Program-made: the position numbers and the translations under genes
Shown here: piece after piece, positions 1-9,563 of the stretch
How the letters are laid out: each line of letters begins with the position of its first letter
Position numbering within the stretch: the first letter of the stretch is position 1
NCBI GenBank assembly: GCA_037126765.1
Contig: JBBCBC010000025.1
Location: 18,408,175 to 18,472,174, forward strand
Reading direction: 5' to 3'
Source of the DNA: Stenogyne calaminthoides
Taxonomy: Eukaryota > Streptophyta > Magnoliopsida > Lamiales > Lamiaceae
Length of the DNA: 64,000 nucleotides
Notes under the pieces: generated by a model
The model's database searches: none
Told to the model about the DNA's origin: nothing
What the model saw: only the letters and a program-made list of their open reading frames with translations

Positions 1-401
1 TTAATATGTATATTTTTGACTATTTTAATGCTATCTTTGATATATTTTGAAGTCTCGCATCCTTTAATTTTCGTTGGAGACCCGTTTCTCTCCGTTTAGC
101 TTTGAGAACTTGTCCTTCTCATTTCAATTATGTATGTATATATTTAGTCTCACGCCTCTTCGTGGGATATTCTATTCTATCACTAATATTTATCTTAATG
201 TTTACGACATGTGTTATTGTTTCTCTAACGTGCATCATCGTAGCCCAACAATCGTGCTGCTGATCATGACAGTGTGTTCCGATTTTACCTAGTGCTCCCA
301 TGCATGATTGACTAGTACCGTGCTGCTAAACGTTGGATTCTCTTGTTTCAAACTTTATCATACCTATATGAAGTAATATTTTTTTTAAACCTTCTCTTAG
401 G
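1..401 (+). other. Probable untranslated leader of the Ty3 element
   Basis: No convincing gene is seen. A 72-codon ORF at 74-292 has no recognisable domain and is rich in F, S and L, as expected of random AT-rich DNA. The stretch ends directly at an ATG (402) that starts a basic gag-like peptide, so I infer that it is the 5' leader of the Ty3 element. No LTR end (TTACA) or primer-binding site is visible, so the 5' LTR lies outside the window or is deleted. Confidence 0.35.
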
Positions 402-584
402 ATGCCACCGAAAAGGAAAACGCGAGCTAACCGAGAACCGTCTAAAGGTTCTGTAGGACACAAAGTAGAAACCGATCTTCATATTCTAAGGATATAAGAT
501 TTCGATATAATCCTAGGGATAGATTGGTTAAGGAGGAACAAGGCTACTATAAGGTGTTCGGAAAGGGAGATAGACTTCAAAACA
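402..584 (+). pseudogene. gag start fused to protease tail by internal deletion
   Basis: The ATG at 402 opens a basic peptide (MPPKRKTRAN...) like chromovirus gag N-termini. Within about 30 codons the same frame, after a TAA at 495-497, reads DFDIILGIDWL. That is the segment found near the end of the aspartic protease domain, just before RT, in Ty3 elements. Gag, the zinc knuckle and the protease active site are therefore missing. I infer one deletion that removed well over a kilobase, because nothing from the middle of gag survives. Confidence 0.7.
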
Positions 585-2117
585 ATGGACGACAAACATT
601 TCACCTTTGATGGGACGAAGACTAAGACTGGAATGAGGGTAATCTCTGCGATAAAAGCTTCCAAGCTAATACGAGGAGGAAATTATCAAGTATACATAGT
701 CAACGCCTCAACAACGGCTAAGGATACGAAAACACCCGCCGAGGTACGAATCGTAAACAAGTACCCTGACGTATTTCTCAAAGAACTATCCGGATTACCC
801 CCAGATCGCCAAGTGGAATTCACAATCGACTTGACACCTGGTGCTACACCAGTGTCAAAAGCACCGTACAGAATGGTGCCTAAGGAATTGCAGGAGTTAA
901 AAGAGCAACTGCAAGAACTGATGGATAGCGTGTCACCTTGGGGAGCGCTTGTACTCTTTCTGAATAAGAAAGACAGATCACTCAGAATGTGCATCGATTA
1001 TCGAGGGTTAAACCAACTAACCATCAAGAACAAATATCCTCTCCCAAGGATCGAGGACTTATTCGACCAACTGAAACATGCGGCAGTGTTCTCGAAAATC
1101 GATCTGAGATCGGGCTATCACCAACTGAAAGTGAAGGGAAGTGATATTCCGAAGAAGGCTTTCAGGACAAGGTACGGACATTACGAATTCACGGTGATGC
1201 ATTTCGGAGTGACGAATGCACCTGCAGTTTTCATGAATTTGATGAACTGAGTATTCCAACAATACTTGGATCAATTCGTCATTGTATTCATCGATGATAT
1301 ACTGATTTACTCAAAGGACCGAACACAACACGAAGTGCACCTCAGGACTGTTTTGGAGATGCTGAGACGTGAAAAAAAAATTATACGCCAAGTTCAGAAA
1401 GTGTGAATTCTGGATTGACCGAGTAATGTTCCTAGGTCACATAATCTCGGCAAAGGGAATCAAAATGAATCCTGCAAAGTTCGAAGCAATAGTAGACTGG
1501 AGGGCCCCAACCAATGTCAACGAAATAAGAAGTTTTCTTGGACTGGCAGGATACTACCTAAGATTTATCCAGGATTTCTCACGCATTGCGAAATCGCTGA
1601 CACACTTGACCAAGAAGAATGAAAAGTTTGTCTGGACGTCTACCTGTGAGGAAAGTTTTCAAGAACTGAAAAAAGAGATTAACCTCCTCACCGGTACTGA
1701 CTATTCCCGATGGGTCGGAAGGGTTCGTGATCTACACCTACGCATCCTTATCGGGATTGGGCTGTGTCCTTATGCGGAATGGGAAGGTCATTGCGTACGC
1801 GTCCCGCCAACTAAAGACGCACAAACATAACTATCCTACGCATGGCTTGGAGTTAGCTGTCGTTGTTCACGCTCTGAAGATATCGAGACCCTACCTGTAT
1901 GGTTGAAAGTGTGAAATATACACGGACCACAAGAGCCTGAAGTACTTCTTTACACAAAAAGAATTGAACATGCGATAGAGAAGATGGCTTGAATTGGTGA
2001 AAGACTATGATTGGACTATCCATTATCACCCTGGGAAAGTGAACGTCGTGGCTGATGCGCTGAGCAGAAAGGGAAGTGCGACACTCAGTGCCATGCCCAC
2101 TGAGCAAGAATCACTAC
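585..2117 (+). pseudogene. Ty3 reverse transcriptase and RNase H (broken)
   Basis: This region would copy the element RNA into DNA. RT motifs are clear: SPWGALVLFLNKKD, RMCIDYRGLN, KIDLRSGYHQL and the catalytic FIDD at 1287-1298. A TGA (1248-1250) stands where the conserved Arg of the DLMNRVF motif is expected. Frame changes lie at the A-run near 1370 and again near 1680. RNase H follows from about 1724, but its first catalytic Asp, expected in a YTDAS-type motif, is Tyr (TAC, 1739-1741). Stops follow at 1904-1906 and 1976-1978. The domain ends with the conserved VNVVADALSRK segment near 2050. The enzyme cannot be made from this copy. Confidence 0.9.
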
Positions 2118-3167
2118 TCAGATTTTTTCCAATTGAAATTGGAATTCTCCAACCGTTGCTGTGCAAACGCGGCAATAGCTGCACTCACAGTGCAACCAAC
2201 GATGCGAGAAAGAATCAAAGAAGCACAGGAAAGTGATAAATTCCTCGAGAAAATGAAGGAACGAGCAAATAAAGGAACCATTCAAGGTTTCGTCGTGTGT
2301 CCTAATGGAACTTTGATGTTCGGGAACAGGGTCTGTGTGCCGAAGACAGAGCAACTGATGAATGAGTTATTAAGAGAAGCCCACAATACCCCTTACACCG
2401 TACATCCTGGAGAGACAAAGATGTACCAGGAACTACGGGAGAACTTTTGGTGGAGAGGAATGAAAAGATCGATAACTCATTTCGTGAGAAAATGTTTGAC
2501 TTGTCAGCAGGTTAAAGCAGATCACCAACGACCATCAGGATTACTGAATCCGCTAGAGATACCGGAATGGAAATAGGAGAACATCACTATGGATTTTGTC
2601 ACGGGCTTTCCCAAGACAATTAAAAATCACGATGCTATCTGGGTTGTGATAGACAGACTCACAAAGTCAGCCCATTTCATTCCTATCCGTATGACCTACT
2701 CGATGGATAAGCTTGCACAATTGTACATAGCAGAAGTAGTCCGACTGTATGGCGTACCAGTGTCAATCGTTTCAGATAGAGACCCCCGTTTCACCTCAAA
2801 TTTCTGGAAAAGCTTACAACAAGCTTTGGGGACTAAGTTGAACTTCAGCACTGCATATCATCCTCAGACAGATGGTCAGTCAGAAAGGACAATACAAACC
2901 TTGGAGGATATGTTGAGGGCTTGCGCCCTGGATTTTGAAGGAAGTTGAGAAGTGAATCTCCCTCTAGTGGAATTTGCTTACAACAACAGTTATCAAGCTA
3001 CAATACAAATGGCACCGTTTGAGGCACTTTATGGAAAAAAGTGCAGGTCGCCTATCTGTTGGGACGAAGTCGGAGTCCGAAAGATCTTAGGACCCGAACT
3101 TGTGGAGAAATCTGTGGAGATCATCTCCTGGATCAGAGAAAGAATAAAGATAGCTCAGGACCGTTAG
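2118..3167 (+). pseudogene. Ty3 integrase (broken)
   Basis: This region would insert the element cDNA into the host genome. The HHCC zinc-binding region is seen at about 2360-2520 (EAHNTPYTVHPG, then KCLTCQQVKA). The catalytic core follows with MDFVTGFP, VSDRDPRF and QTDGQSERT, which carry the expected D, D and E. Stops interrupt it at 2574-2576 (in place of the Trp of the EWKW motif), at 2946-2948 (in place of the Trp of GSW) and at 3165-3167 (in place of a Gln). Each can arise by one C-to-T or G-to-A change. Another frame is used upstream at 1994-2236, so there is also a frameshift near 2110. Confidence 0.9.
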
Positions 3168-3217
3168 AAGTCTTACGCCGACACGCGAAGAAAAGATCTA
3201 CACTTTGAAGTCGTAAG

Positions 3218-3634
3218 GTGTTCTTAAGAGTCGCACCAATGAAGGGACTATTTCGTTTTGGCAAGAGAGGTAAGCTAAAATCTCGCTTCGTAGGGCCCTT
3301 CGACATTTTGGATAAAATCGAAGACGTAGCCTACCAAGTAGCCCTACCGCCAGAGTTATCACAAGTACATAACGTATTTCACGTGTCCACACTTAGGAAG
3401 TACCTAAGTGACCCGGACCATGTCGTCGATTTCAAAGATCTAAGTTTGAGTCGCGATTTGACTTACGAAGAAGTACCGATGACTATTTTGGGGAGAAAGG
3501 TCCACATTCTAAGAAACCGAGAAGTACCTCTAGTACTAGTACAGTGGAGCAGACATGGAAAGGAGGGAGCCACTTGGGAAAGAGAGGATGAGATCCTGGC
3601 TAAGTACCCCAATGCCTTCGGGATAAGTAAGTAA
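3218..3634 (+). pseudogene. Integrase C-terminal tail with chromodomain
   Basis: A 138-codon open stretch covers the end of pol. The first half has FGKRGKLKSRFVGPFDIL and YQVALPPELSQVHNVFHVS, the integrase C-terminal fold common to plant Ty3 elements. The last 50 residues (VHILRNREVPLVLVQWSRHG, then ATWEREDEI) form a chromodomain, which in chromoviruses binds modified histones and steers integration. Aromatic and acidic residues of the fold (W in VQWSRHG, TWERED) are present. A frameshift at about 3205 separates it from the catalytic core. The frame closes with TAA at 3632-3634. Confidence 0.88.
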
Positions 3635-3653
3635 ATTTCGAGGACGAAATTCC

Positions 3654-3663
3654 TTTTAAGGGG
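3654..3663 (+). promoter_or_regulatory. Polypurine tract of the Ty3 element
   Basis: The short tract TTTTAAGGGG lies directly before the LTR start TGTAGGAACA. It follows the AATTTCGAGGACGAAATT motif that ends pol in Tekay-type elements. It would prime plus-strand DNA synthesis. Confidence 0.75.
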
Positions 3664-6600
3664 TGTAGGAACAACCCGAATCCATTTAGGACTTATTTGT
3701 TTATTTTTCCTAATGTGTTTAAATGTTATACTTGTTTTAAAAATATGTGTACAAGTTTCTAAATTTTTCAGGTGACAGACGAGCTTTTCGAGCCAAAAAA
3801 CCCTACTGGCACTTTTCGAGCTTTATCCGTAAAACAGGCCCATTGTTAATGTAAAAAATTCAAAGAATTCAAAATGAGAAAGGAGAACTTCAAATGTAAT
3901 CCTAAAAATCGTGCGAGTTTAACGGTACGTTTAAAATAATTTTCGGAACCAAAAACCGAACTAAAAAATAAAGAAAATACACCGTCGAAGCCAAAATCGC
4001 GTCTAGGATCAAGGCTACAATATTTGGCAGTCCAGAAGCTGCAGGAAATCCCCCATTTTCGTCCAAAATCTGAGAAGCAATCATCCAAAACCATAATGTG
4101 GTATTAACCAAAAAGGCAAACACTTTTTGAATCATGATATATTACTAACCCCCATCATTACATCCCTCCCCTCTCTTTGTCACCCCTTGGCCGCACACCC
4201 TCCTCTTTTCTCCCTATATATACCCCTTCTCCCACTCCAAGTTTGGTCTTGACATTTTTGTTCCACAAGAGAAGACACATTGAGGAAAATGGAGAGAGTT
4301 GGGAGAGTTTGAGAGTTTGAAGGAAGAAGGAGCTTTCCCTCTTTTCTTGCTCTTGGCTGATCATCACCACCCCAAGGAGGAGTCTTTCCTCCACCATCTT
4401 GAATCTAGGAAGGTGTTAGAAGTAGGAGTTTCCATCAAGAGCCCTCAAACCCCCACCCAAAGAAGGAAACTACAAGGGTGAGCACCAATGAAACCTTTAA
4501 TCTTGATGTTATGATCATAATTTGTTTGAGCATGAAAACCCTTAGAAATGGCATGCTAAGAACCTCCCCTGAGCTTGTTTAATCTGTGAAAATCATGTAT
4601 GAAGTTTTTATTGGTGATATCTTGTGTATTTGAGCATGTTTAGCCATATATGTGAAAGTTCAAAAATGTGTATGAAACTTTGGAAATGCTACTGCCTCAA
4701 TTTTTGGAAAACCTATTTCGATACTTTAATGATGTTTTAAAATCGTGTAAAAATTCCTAGATGTAGTATTTGAAGTATAAAACAACATACTAAAAAATGG
4801 TGGTCATCTGATCTGTTTCTAAGGAGAATAAATTCGTGGAAATTTGTGTTTCTGAGACTATGTGAAACTAGGAGCAGTGACTCTTTCATATTGTTTTACT
4901 TATTTACAAAACGATAAAATTCTAAGAAATTTTGGGGATGTTTATCTTGATGTATTTTAAATCATATCCAAAAATCATAGTGTTTTGTTTAGAGAATCAT
5001 GAGATATGCCTATTTGAAATTTATGTGACAAATGATTGACGAAGGTTGAAACTGTGAGTCCAATAATTTATTTATCCTTGTTTCCATAGCATAAAAATAA
5101 TGGGAAATATTGTATGTTATCTTACATGAGTCTAAAATGGCATATTAAAGTTTCATGAATTTTCATTAAGTGTCCAGTGGGTTAAGAACTTTTATATGAA
5201 GCATGTACTGAATGACGTACCCTGTTACACCATTTTTACTCAAAAACCTGGTACCGACCCTGAGCTCAAATGTCATAGGTTTCTAAATGAAAATTGCTTA
5301 TTTTTATGTGTTGTATAACATGTTTTAATCTCGTAATTTTTAGACGTTTTTTCAGTGAGTTATGATTTTTAGTTAAAGTGTGCACTGTTTTGATGAACGT
5401 TCAATACTCTGCATTAAATTCCAAATGTACCTTGTTTCCTTAGCTCAAATGAATTTGTGACCTTGATGAACTCTTTTCCTTTTCAAAAGATGTATAACAT
5501 ACTAAAATTTTATATTTTTCCAGTAAGTCTAAGTACTCTTTTCCATTTATGCATGATTACATGTTTTTATGCCGAATGATTAATACTAGGAAGAAGGAAT
5601 GGTAATACTTTTAGAACCAAGCATGTTTTAGGTTGTTGAATGTTTCATGCTTTCTTTTGTGAATATATTTTTGGATGTTTTACTTGTATTATTAAGTTTT
5701 TGATTAGACCCGACCTCGATCTATGAACCCTTTCACAAAATAGGGAAATCGTACCAATCCAATAATCGAGTTTCGACGCCCATGTCGAACTCGAAATGAA
5801 CTCTTATAACTTTTAACTACTAAATGCCCTTTTAATCGAAGAGCCCTTAATTCGATGCGAAACCGTTTATAAAATAAAAGAATGAACAGTGACTAAACGA
5901 ACGGACTGTGCTAGGTCCTTGGGGTTAGCTCGGATGCTTGGAAGTCATCTCGTGTTCAAAAGCTTTCAAGAAGTTAAAACTTTTACTTGAAAAGTTGTCA
6001 GGTGGGTGACACTATCTGTATAGCTAGATAATGTTATATGGACTGTTGACAGTTTTCAAAGCAAACTAAATAAGTACTGTTAAAAAGCAAATATATATAT
6101 GTTTTCGAAACTTGTGGTTTTGTAAACAATGCACTGAAAATCATGTGAGTACGAATATGAGTTTTGTGAATATTGGAACATGAACTGTATGTGTCGTTTA
6201 TCGGTTGGGCCTTGTGCCAATGATTTTGGGGATGAGTCACGTGTGCGGGAATTGGTGGTTTTGCGGGGAGATAAGGAAGCGATGATATAAGGAAGCAAGG
6301 GGATATAAGGAAGCTATCGGGGGTTGGACGTGGTAGGGCGCCTACTGGTGCCACCCCATTTTTTGTGAATGTTGTGGGATTGGACGTGGTAGACGCTACC
6401 AGTGCCACCCATATGCGTGATTGTTGAATGATATGATTGATGTTATAAATTTTGGATACTATATGATCTATTAACAAGAAATTGTGAGTAAGTTTTGTGT
6501 TATAAAGACAATGAGTAAAAGCTTCTACTATTTTGAATTCATGTCAATCTGTATAACAACGTACAGGTTGTCCGCTGAGATTTTTATCTCACGCCCCATT

Positions 6601-6942
6601 AAACCCCCTTTCAGGTTATGAGGCTGAGGGCCGGGAGCTGCAGTAGACGACCCGCTTTCCCCACTGCCTTATTCAATGAACAAACTGTTTTCTAAATTCG
6701 AATAATATGTCTAATTAATACTCCGTGGATCTTGTACCAATGATGTTTCTGTACTAAGTATTGATTTTTATCTACCCATCTATTTTTAAACTTTTGTTAA
6801 GTTTTATTCCGCTGCAACTCAAATTTGTTTGTCCCCTTTTAAAAGAAATTTTCTGGCTCAGTTTTACGGTTCACTAAGTGATGACTCGGGTTTAGAGCGT
6901 TATGACCCCGGAGGTTAACGTTCTGAATTCCGGGGCGTTACA
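3664..6942 (+). repeat. 3' LTR of the Tekay-like element, about 3.3 kb
   Basis: The LTR starts TGTAGGAACAACCC after the polypurine tract and ends GGGGCGTTACA, so it has the TG...CA ends. The first 0.7 kb recurs in the same orientation at 63268-64000 with few differences, which supports the 5' boundary. No coding domain is seen inside; the short ORFs at 3846-4481 and 6034-6477 are shadows. Chromovirus LTRs of the Tekay lineage are usually this long. Confidence 0.88.
4214..4223 (+). promoter_or_regulatory. TATA-like box of the Tekay-like LTR
   Basis: CTATATATAC follows a C/T-rich stretch about 550 bases into the LTR. The same box and surroundings recur in the second LTR copy near 63816. Transcription would start a few tens of bases downstream. 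Confidence 0.55.
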
Positions 6943-7101
6943 CATTTCCACTTTTTTAAAATTGTCAAGTAAAACCCGTTTAGTTAGGGGTATTGAAAGG
7001 GGATAATGAGAATTATTTATACTAATATTGATTGGCAATTTTTGATACATGTTAATGGAAATAGAAGTAAGAAATTGAGATTATTCTATTTTCATTACTT
7101 A

Positions 7102-7668
7102 GGATCCATTTGGCACAACTTATAAGCACTTTAAAATGGCTTATAAATTGTTTAGAAATTTATAAGCTCCTTATTTTTGTTCGGTAAAATAAAATGTTTA
7201 ACATCTTATAAAATCTTAAAAAAAATTCCTTAGAGCTTATAGCTCCAAAAAAATAAGTTGGAATATCCCAACTTATTTTACAAAAATTATATAAGGTCTA
7301 CCTTATCTGAACTCATTCTGGCCCAAATCCGATTCGAATCCAACCCAAGAGCCTAGCCCGAACTCCCAACTCGGACCTAGCCCGGTATCTCAATATACAA
7401 AAATAAAATAATTAAATTTTATTTTTTTTAAAACAATTTTTTCCTTTTTGTAATTTTTTTTTAAATTTCGAAAATAAAAAAATTTACTTTTTTTATTTCG
7501 AAAAAAGAAATTATATTATAAAATTACTAAAGAACTTATAAGCTTTATTAGTCAAACACTTTAACAACTTGTAAAGTGCTTAAAAATTATATCTTATAAG
7601 CTTTTAAAACAACATATAAGATGTTAGAACTTATAAGATGTTTATAATTAGCTTAGCTAAACGGGCCC
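7102..7668. mobile_element. MITE with GGATCC/GGGCCC ends
   Basis: The left end reads GGATCCATTTGGCACAACTT. The right end, reversed, reads GGGCCCGTTTAGCTAAGC, followed by several TTATAAG motifs seen in both halves. TTA flanks both sides (7099-7101 and 7669-7671), consistent with a 3-bp target duplication. The middle has no coding potential. A near-palindrome sits at 7251-7278. A truncated relative with the same left end and palindrome is at 21411-21711. A 3-bp TTA duplication suggests the PIF/Harbinger group, although the terminal motif also resembles hAT-type MITEs. Confidence 0.65.
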
Positions 7669-7921
7669 TTAATTTCATCCATGTTTTAAAAATCATCCTA
7701 TATGTCGATAACTATTGCATTATGTGCTTAGCTAAACAGGCCCTTAACTTCATCTACATGCTTACTTATTCAACCTGGCCTCTTCAGATGATACCCATTA
7801 TTTAATTTTTAATTAAGTAATAAAGCAATCAATAACTTCATAGTGATTCACTCTCAATGGTACCCATTACCATTTCCAAGGCATATCAAGCGGACCTTAA
7901 ATTTATTATATTTGACTTTCT
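7669..7921. other. Unassigned AT-rich spacer with a repeated MITE end
   Basis: GCTTAGCTAAACAGGCCCTT at 7729-7748 repeats the right end of the preceding MITE. This may be a second nested end or a small duplication. No gene or other feature is seen. Confidence 0.4.
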
Positions 7922-9303
7922 TGTCAAGTTCAGTGGGTTGTTTCCAACTGAATTTCAGAAAAATCAGTATGCTTTCAGTGAAGATATGCAACAGATAAAA
8001 TGCAATACATAAAGCAAACAAAACAACAAATTTTAGTGGTTCAGAGGCAAAGCTCCTACGTCCACTCTCTCTGATCTTCAGAGAAAATCCTTAACACACT
8101 ATCACCTAAAGTTTTCAGGCTGAACAAGCAGCTTACTAACTTTTCTACACTGAGTTTTCTTGCTGACTACTGCAGCCTACTAACTCAACACACACAAGTT
8201 TTCAGACTACCACAAGTAGCTTATTAACTTCTCCTCTAGAGTTTTCTGGCTGAACTTAACTGCAGCTTACTCACTCTTTACAACTCTTTCTCACCAATAA
8301 TCACACACATACTCACACTACCTAATAATAGGGTTTGGGTTGGGTTGATTTCCAACTAGGGTGAGATATCCTTTTACTTTAAGAACAAATACAAAGGCTA
8401 GGATATCTCTACTAAGCTTTGAATATATAACAATGCTAGGCTTAGTGAATGAGCTCTCTTCAATGTGAAACACTTGGAAAATCTTAGGTTTTTCGAGTGC
8501 TTCAATTTGCAAGAATACGAATGAGCTCTGGAGTTGCTTTGATTTCCCGTAACCTTTCAATGGTGAAGGTCACTGGTATTTATAGGCAACTTCTCCAAGG
8601 TCACTCTTGAAAAACTATCTGTTGGAAGAGATATCATCATGGGTTTCCTCTTTTGGTTATTGATGAACGGCTATTTCTAGGGTTTGAACACACCCTTGCA
8701 TGTATTAGGAAGTATGCAGCCACGTAGCCAATCACCAACTTCTGTGAACTGGAAGATATCAGTTCTGACATTTCTTCTGTGAGATGTCGCTTTCAGTGTC
8801 AGTAAAGTACGTTGTTGTTGCCTCCTCATTGGTCGAAATCTTCATTTGAGCAGAGACAAACAAACGACTTTATTTAGGTTGACCTTTCTGAGCTGATATG
8901 TTCCTTAATGTCCACAAATGTCTAACATTCTGTTTGTTTGTACTAGGAATGAACATAACACTATTTTATAAAAATAGTGGTTCAGGGTCTTTGTGTTCAG
9001 TATACAAACAATCTTCAGGTTCTTCATTTCTTCAGGATTCTTCAATCTTTAGGATTCTTCAGAGTCTTCAGGATTCTTCTGAGTCTTCAGAGTCTTCAGG
9101 ATTCTTCTGAATCTTTTACAACGATGAAGAACATATTTCTCCCTGATCTATATCTGCTGACTATACATGATGCAGATAATCCTGATCTCTAATATCTATT
9201 GAAACCTTATCCTGATCCTATACTACCAAGATGTCCTGATACATGTCATACTCAGGGGTTTTGGGATCTAATCAAAATCTTTTATTAAATTCATCTCCCA
9301 ACA
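7922..9303 (-). repeat. 3' LTR of element A, outer end missing
   Basis: This segment matches 19971-21333 over its length. On the minus strand it starts TGTTGGGAGATG (complement of the end at 9303). The match stops abruptly at about 7922 where the sibling LTR continues for another 412 bases, so the outer end was lost by deletion or overwritten. A TATA-like box (TATAAATA on the minus strand) lies at about 8577-8585. TCTTCAGGATTCTT-type short repeats occur at 9050-9112. Confidence 0.9.
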
Positions 9304-9318
9304 ATTTCCCATTTTTTT
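9304..9318 (-). promoter_or_regulatory. Polypurine tract of element A
   Basis: On the minus strand AAAAAAATGGGAAAT directly abuts the LTR start TGTTGGGAG. It is a weaker version of the AAAAAGGGGGAAAT tract in element B. A better-preserved copy of the tract lies inside the 3' ORF at 10501-10512. Confidence 0.7.
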
Positions 9319-9563
9319 ATGATGCCAAAACCATTTTGTTACAGATATGCGAACATAATAAACCTATCATCTATTCAGGTTTCAATTCCTATAACAGATA
9401 AAGATATAACTGGCAACCATCAACATAAATCAATAAGATAATGAGATATTATCTTTTCAGAGTAAAAACAATTAGTAGAGTTTTCATTAATCAGAAAAGT
9501 TAAGTACATGATACATGGATTGATGCTACTCTATTGAACAAGCATAAGAAAACATAAGATACA

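Larger units (their letters stand above)
1..6942 (+). mobile_element. Ty3 chromovirus, Tekay/Del-like, 3' part with 3' LTR
   Basis: The order is a gag remnant, protease tail, reverse transcriptase, RNase H, integrase with zinc-binding and catalytic domains, a C-terminal chromodomain, a polypurine tract and then a long LTR. RT before integrase is the Ty3 order, and a chromodomain at the end of pol defines the chromoviruses. The LTR of about 3.3 kb and the AATTTCGAGGACGAAATT motif before the PPT are typical of the Tekay/Del lineage. The copy is dead: most of gag and protease is deleted and pol has many stops and frameshifts. The 5' LTR is not in the window. Confidence 0.9.

Noticed and set aside
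74..292. 72-codon ORF at the left edge
   Set aside because: No domain, F/S/L-rich, and it lies in the probable leader of a Ty3 element.
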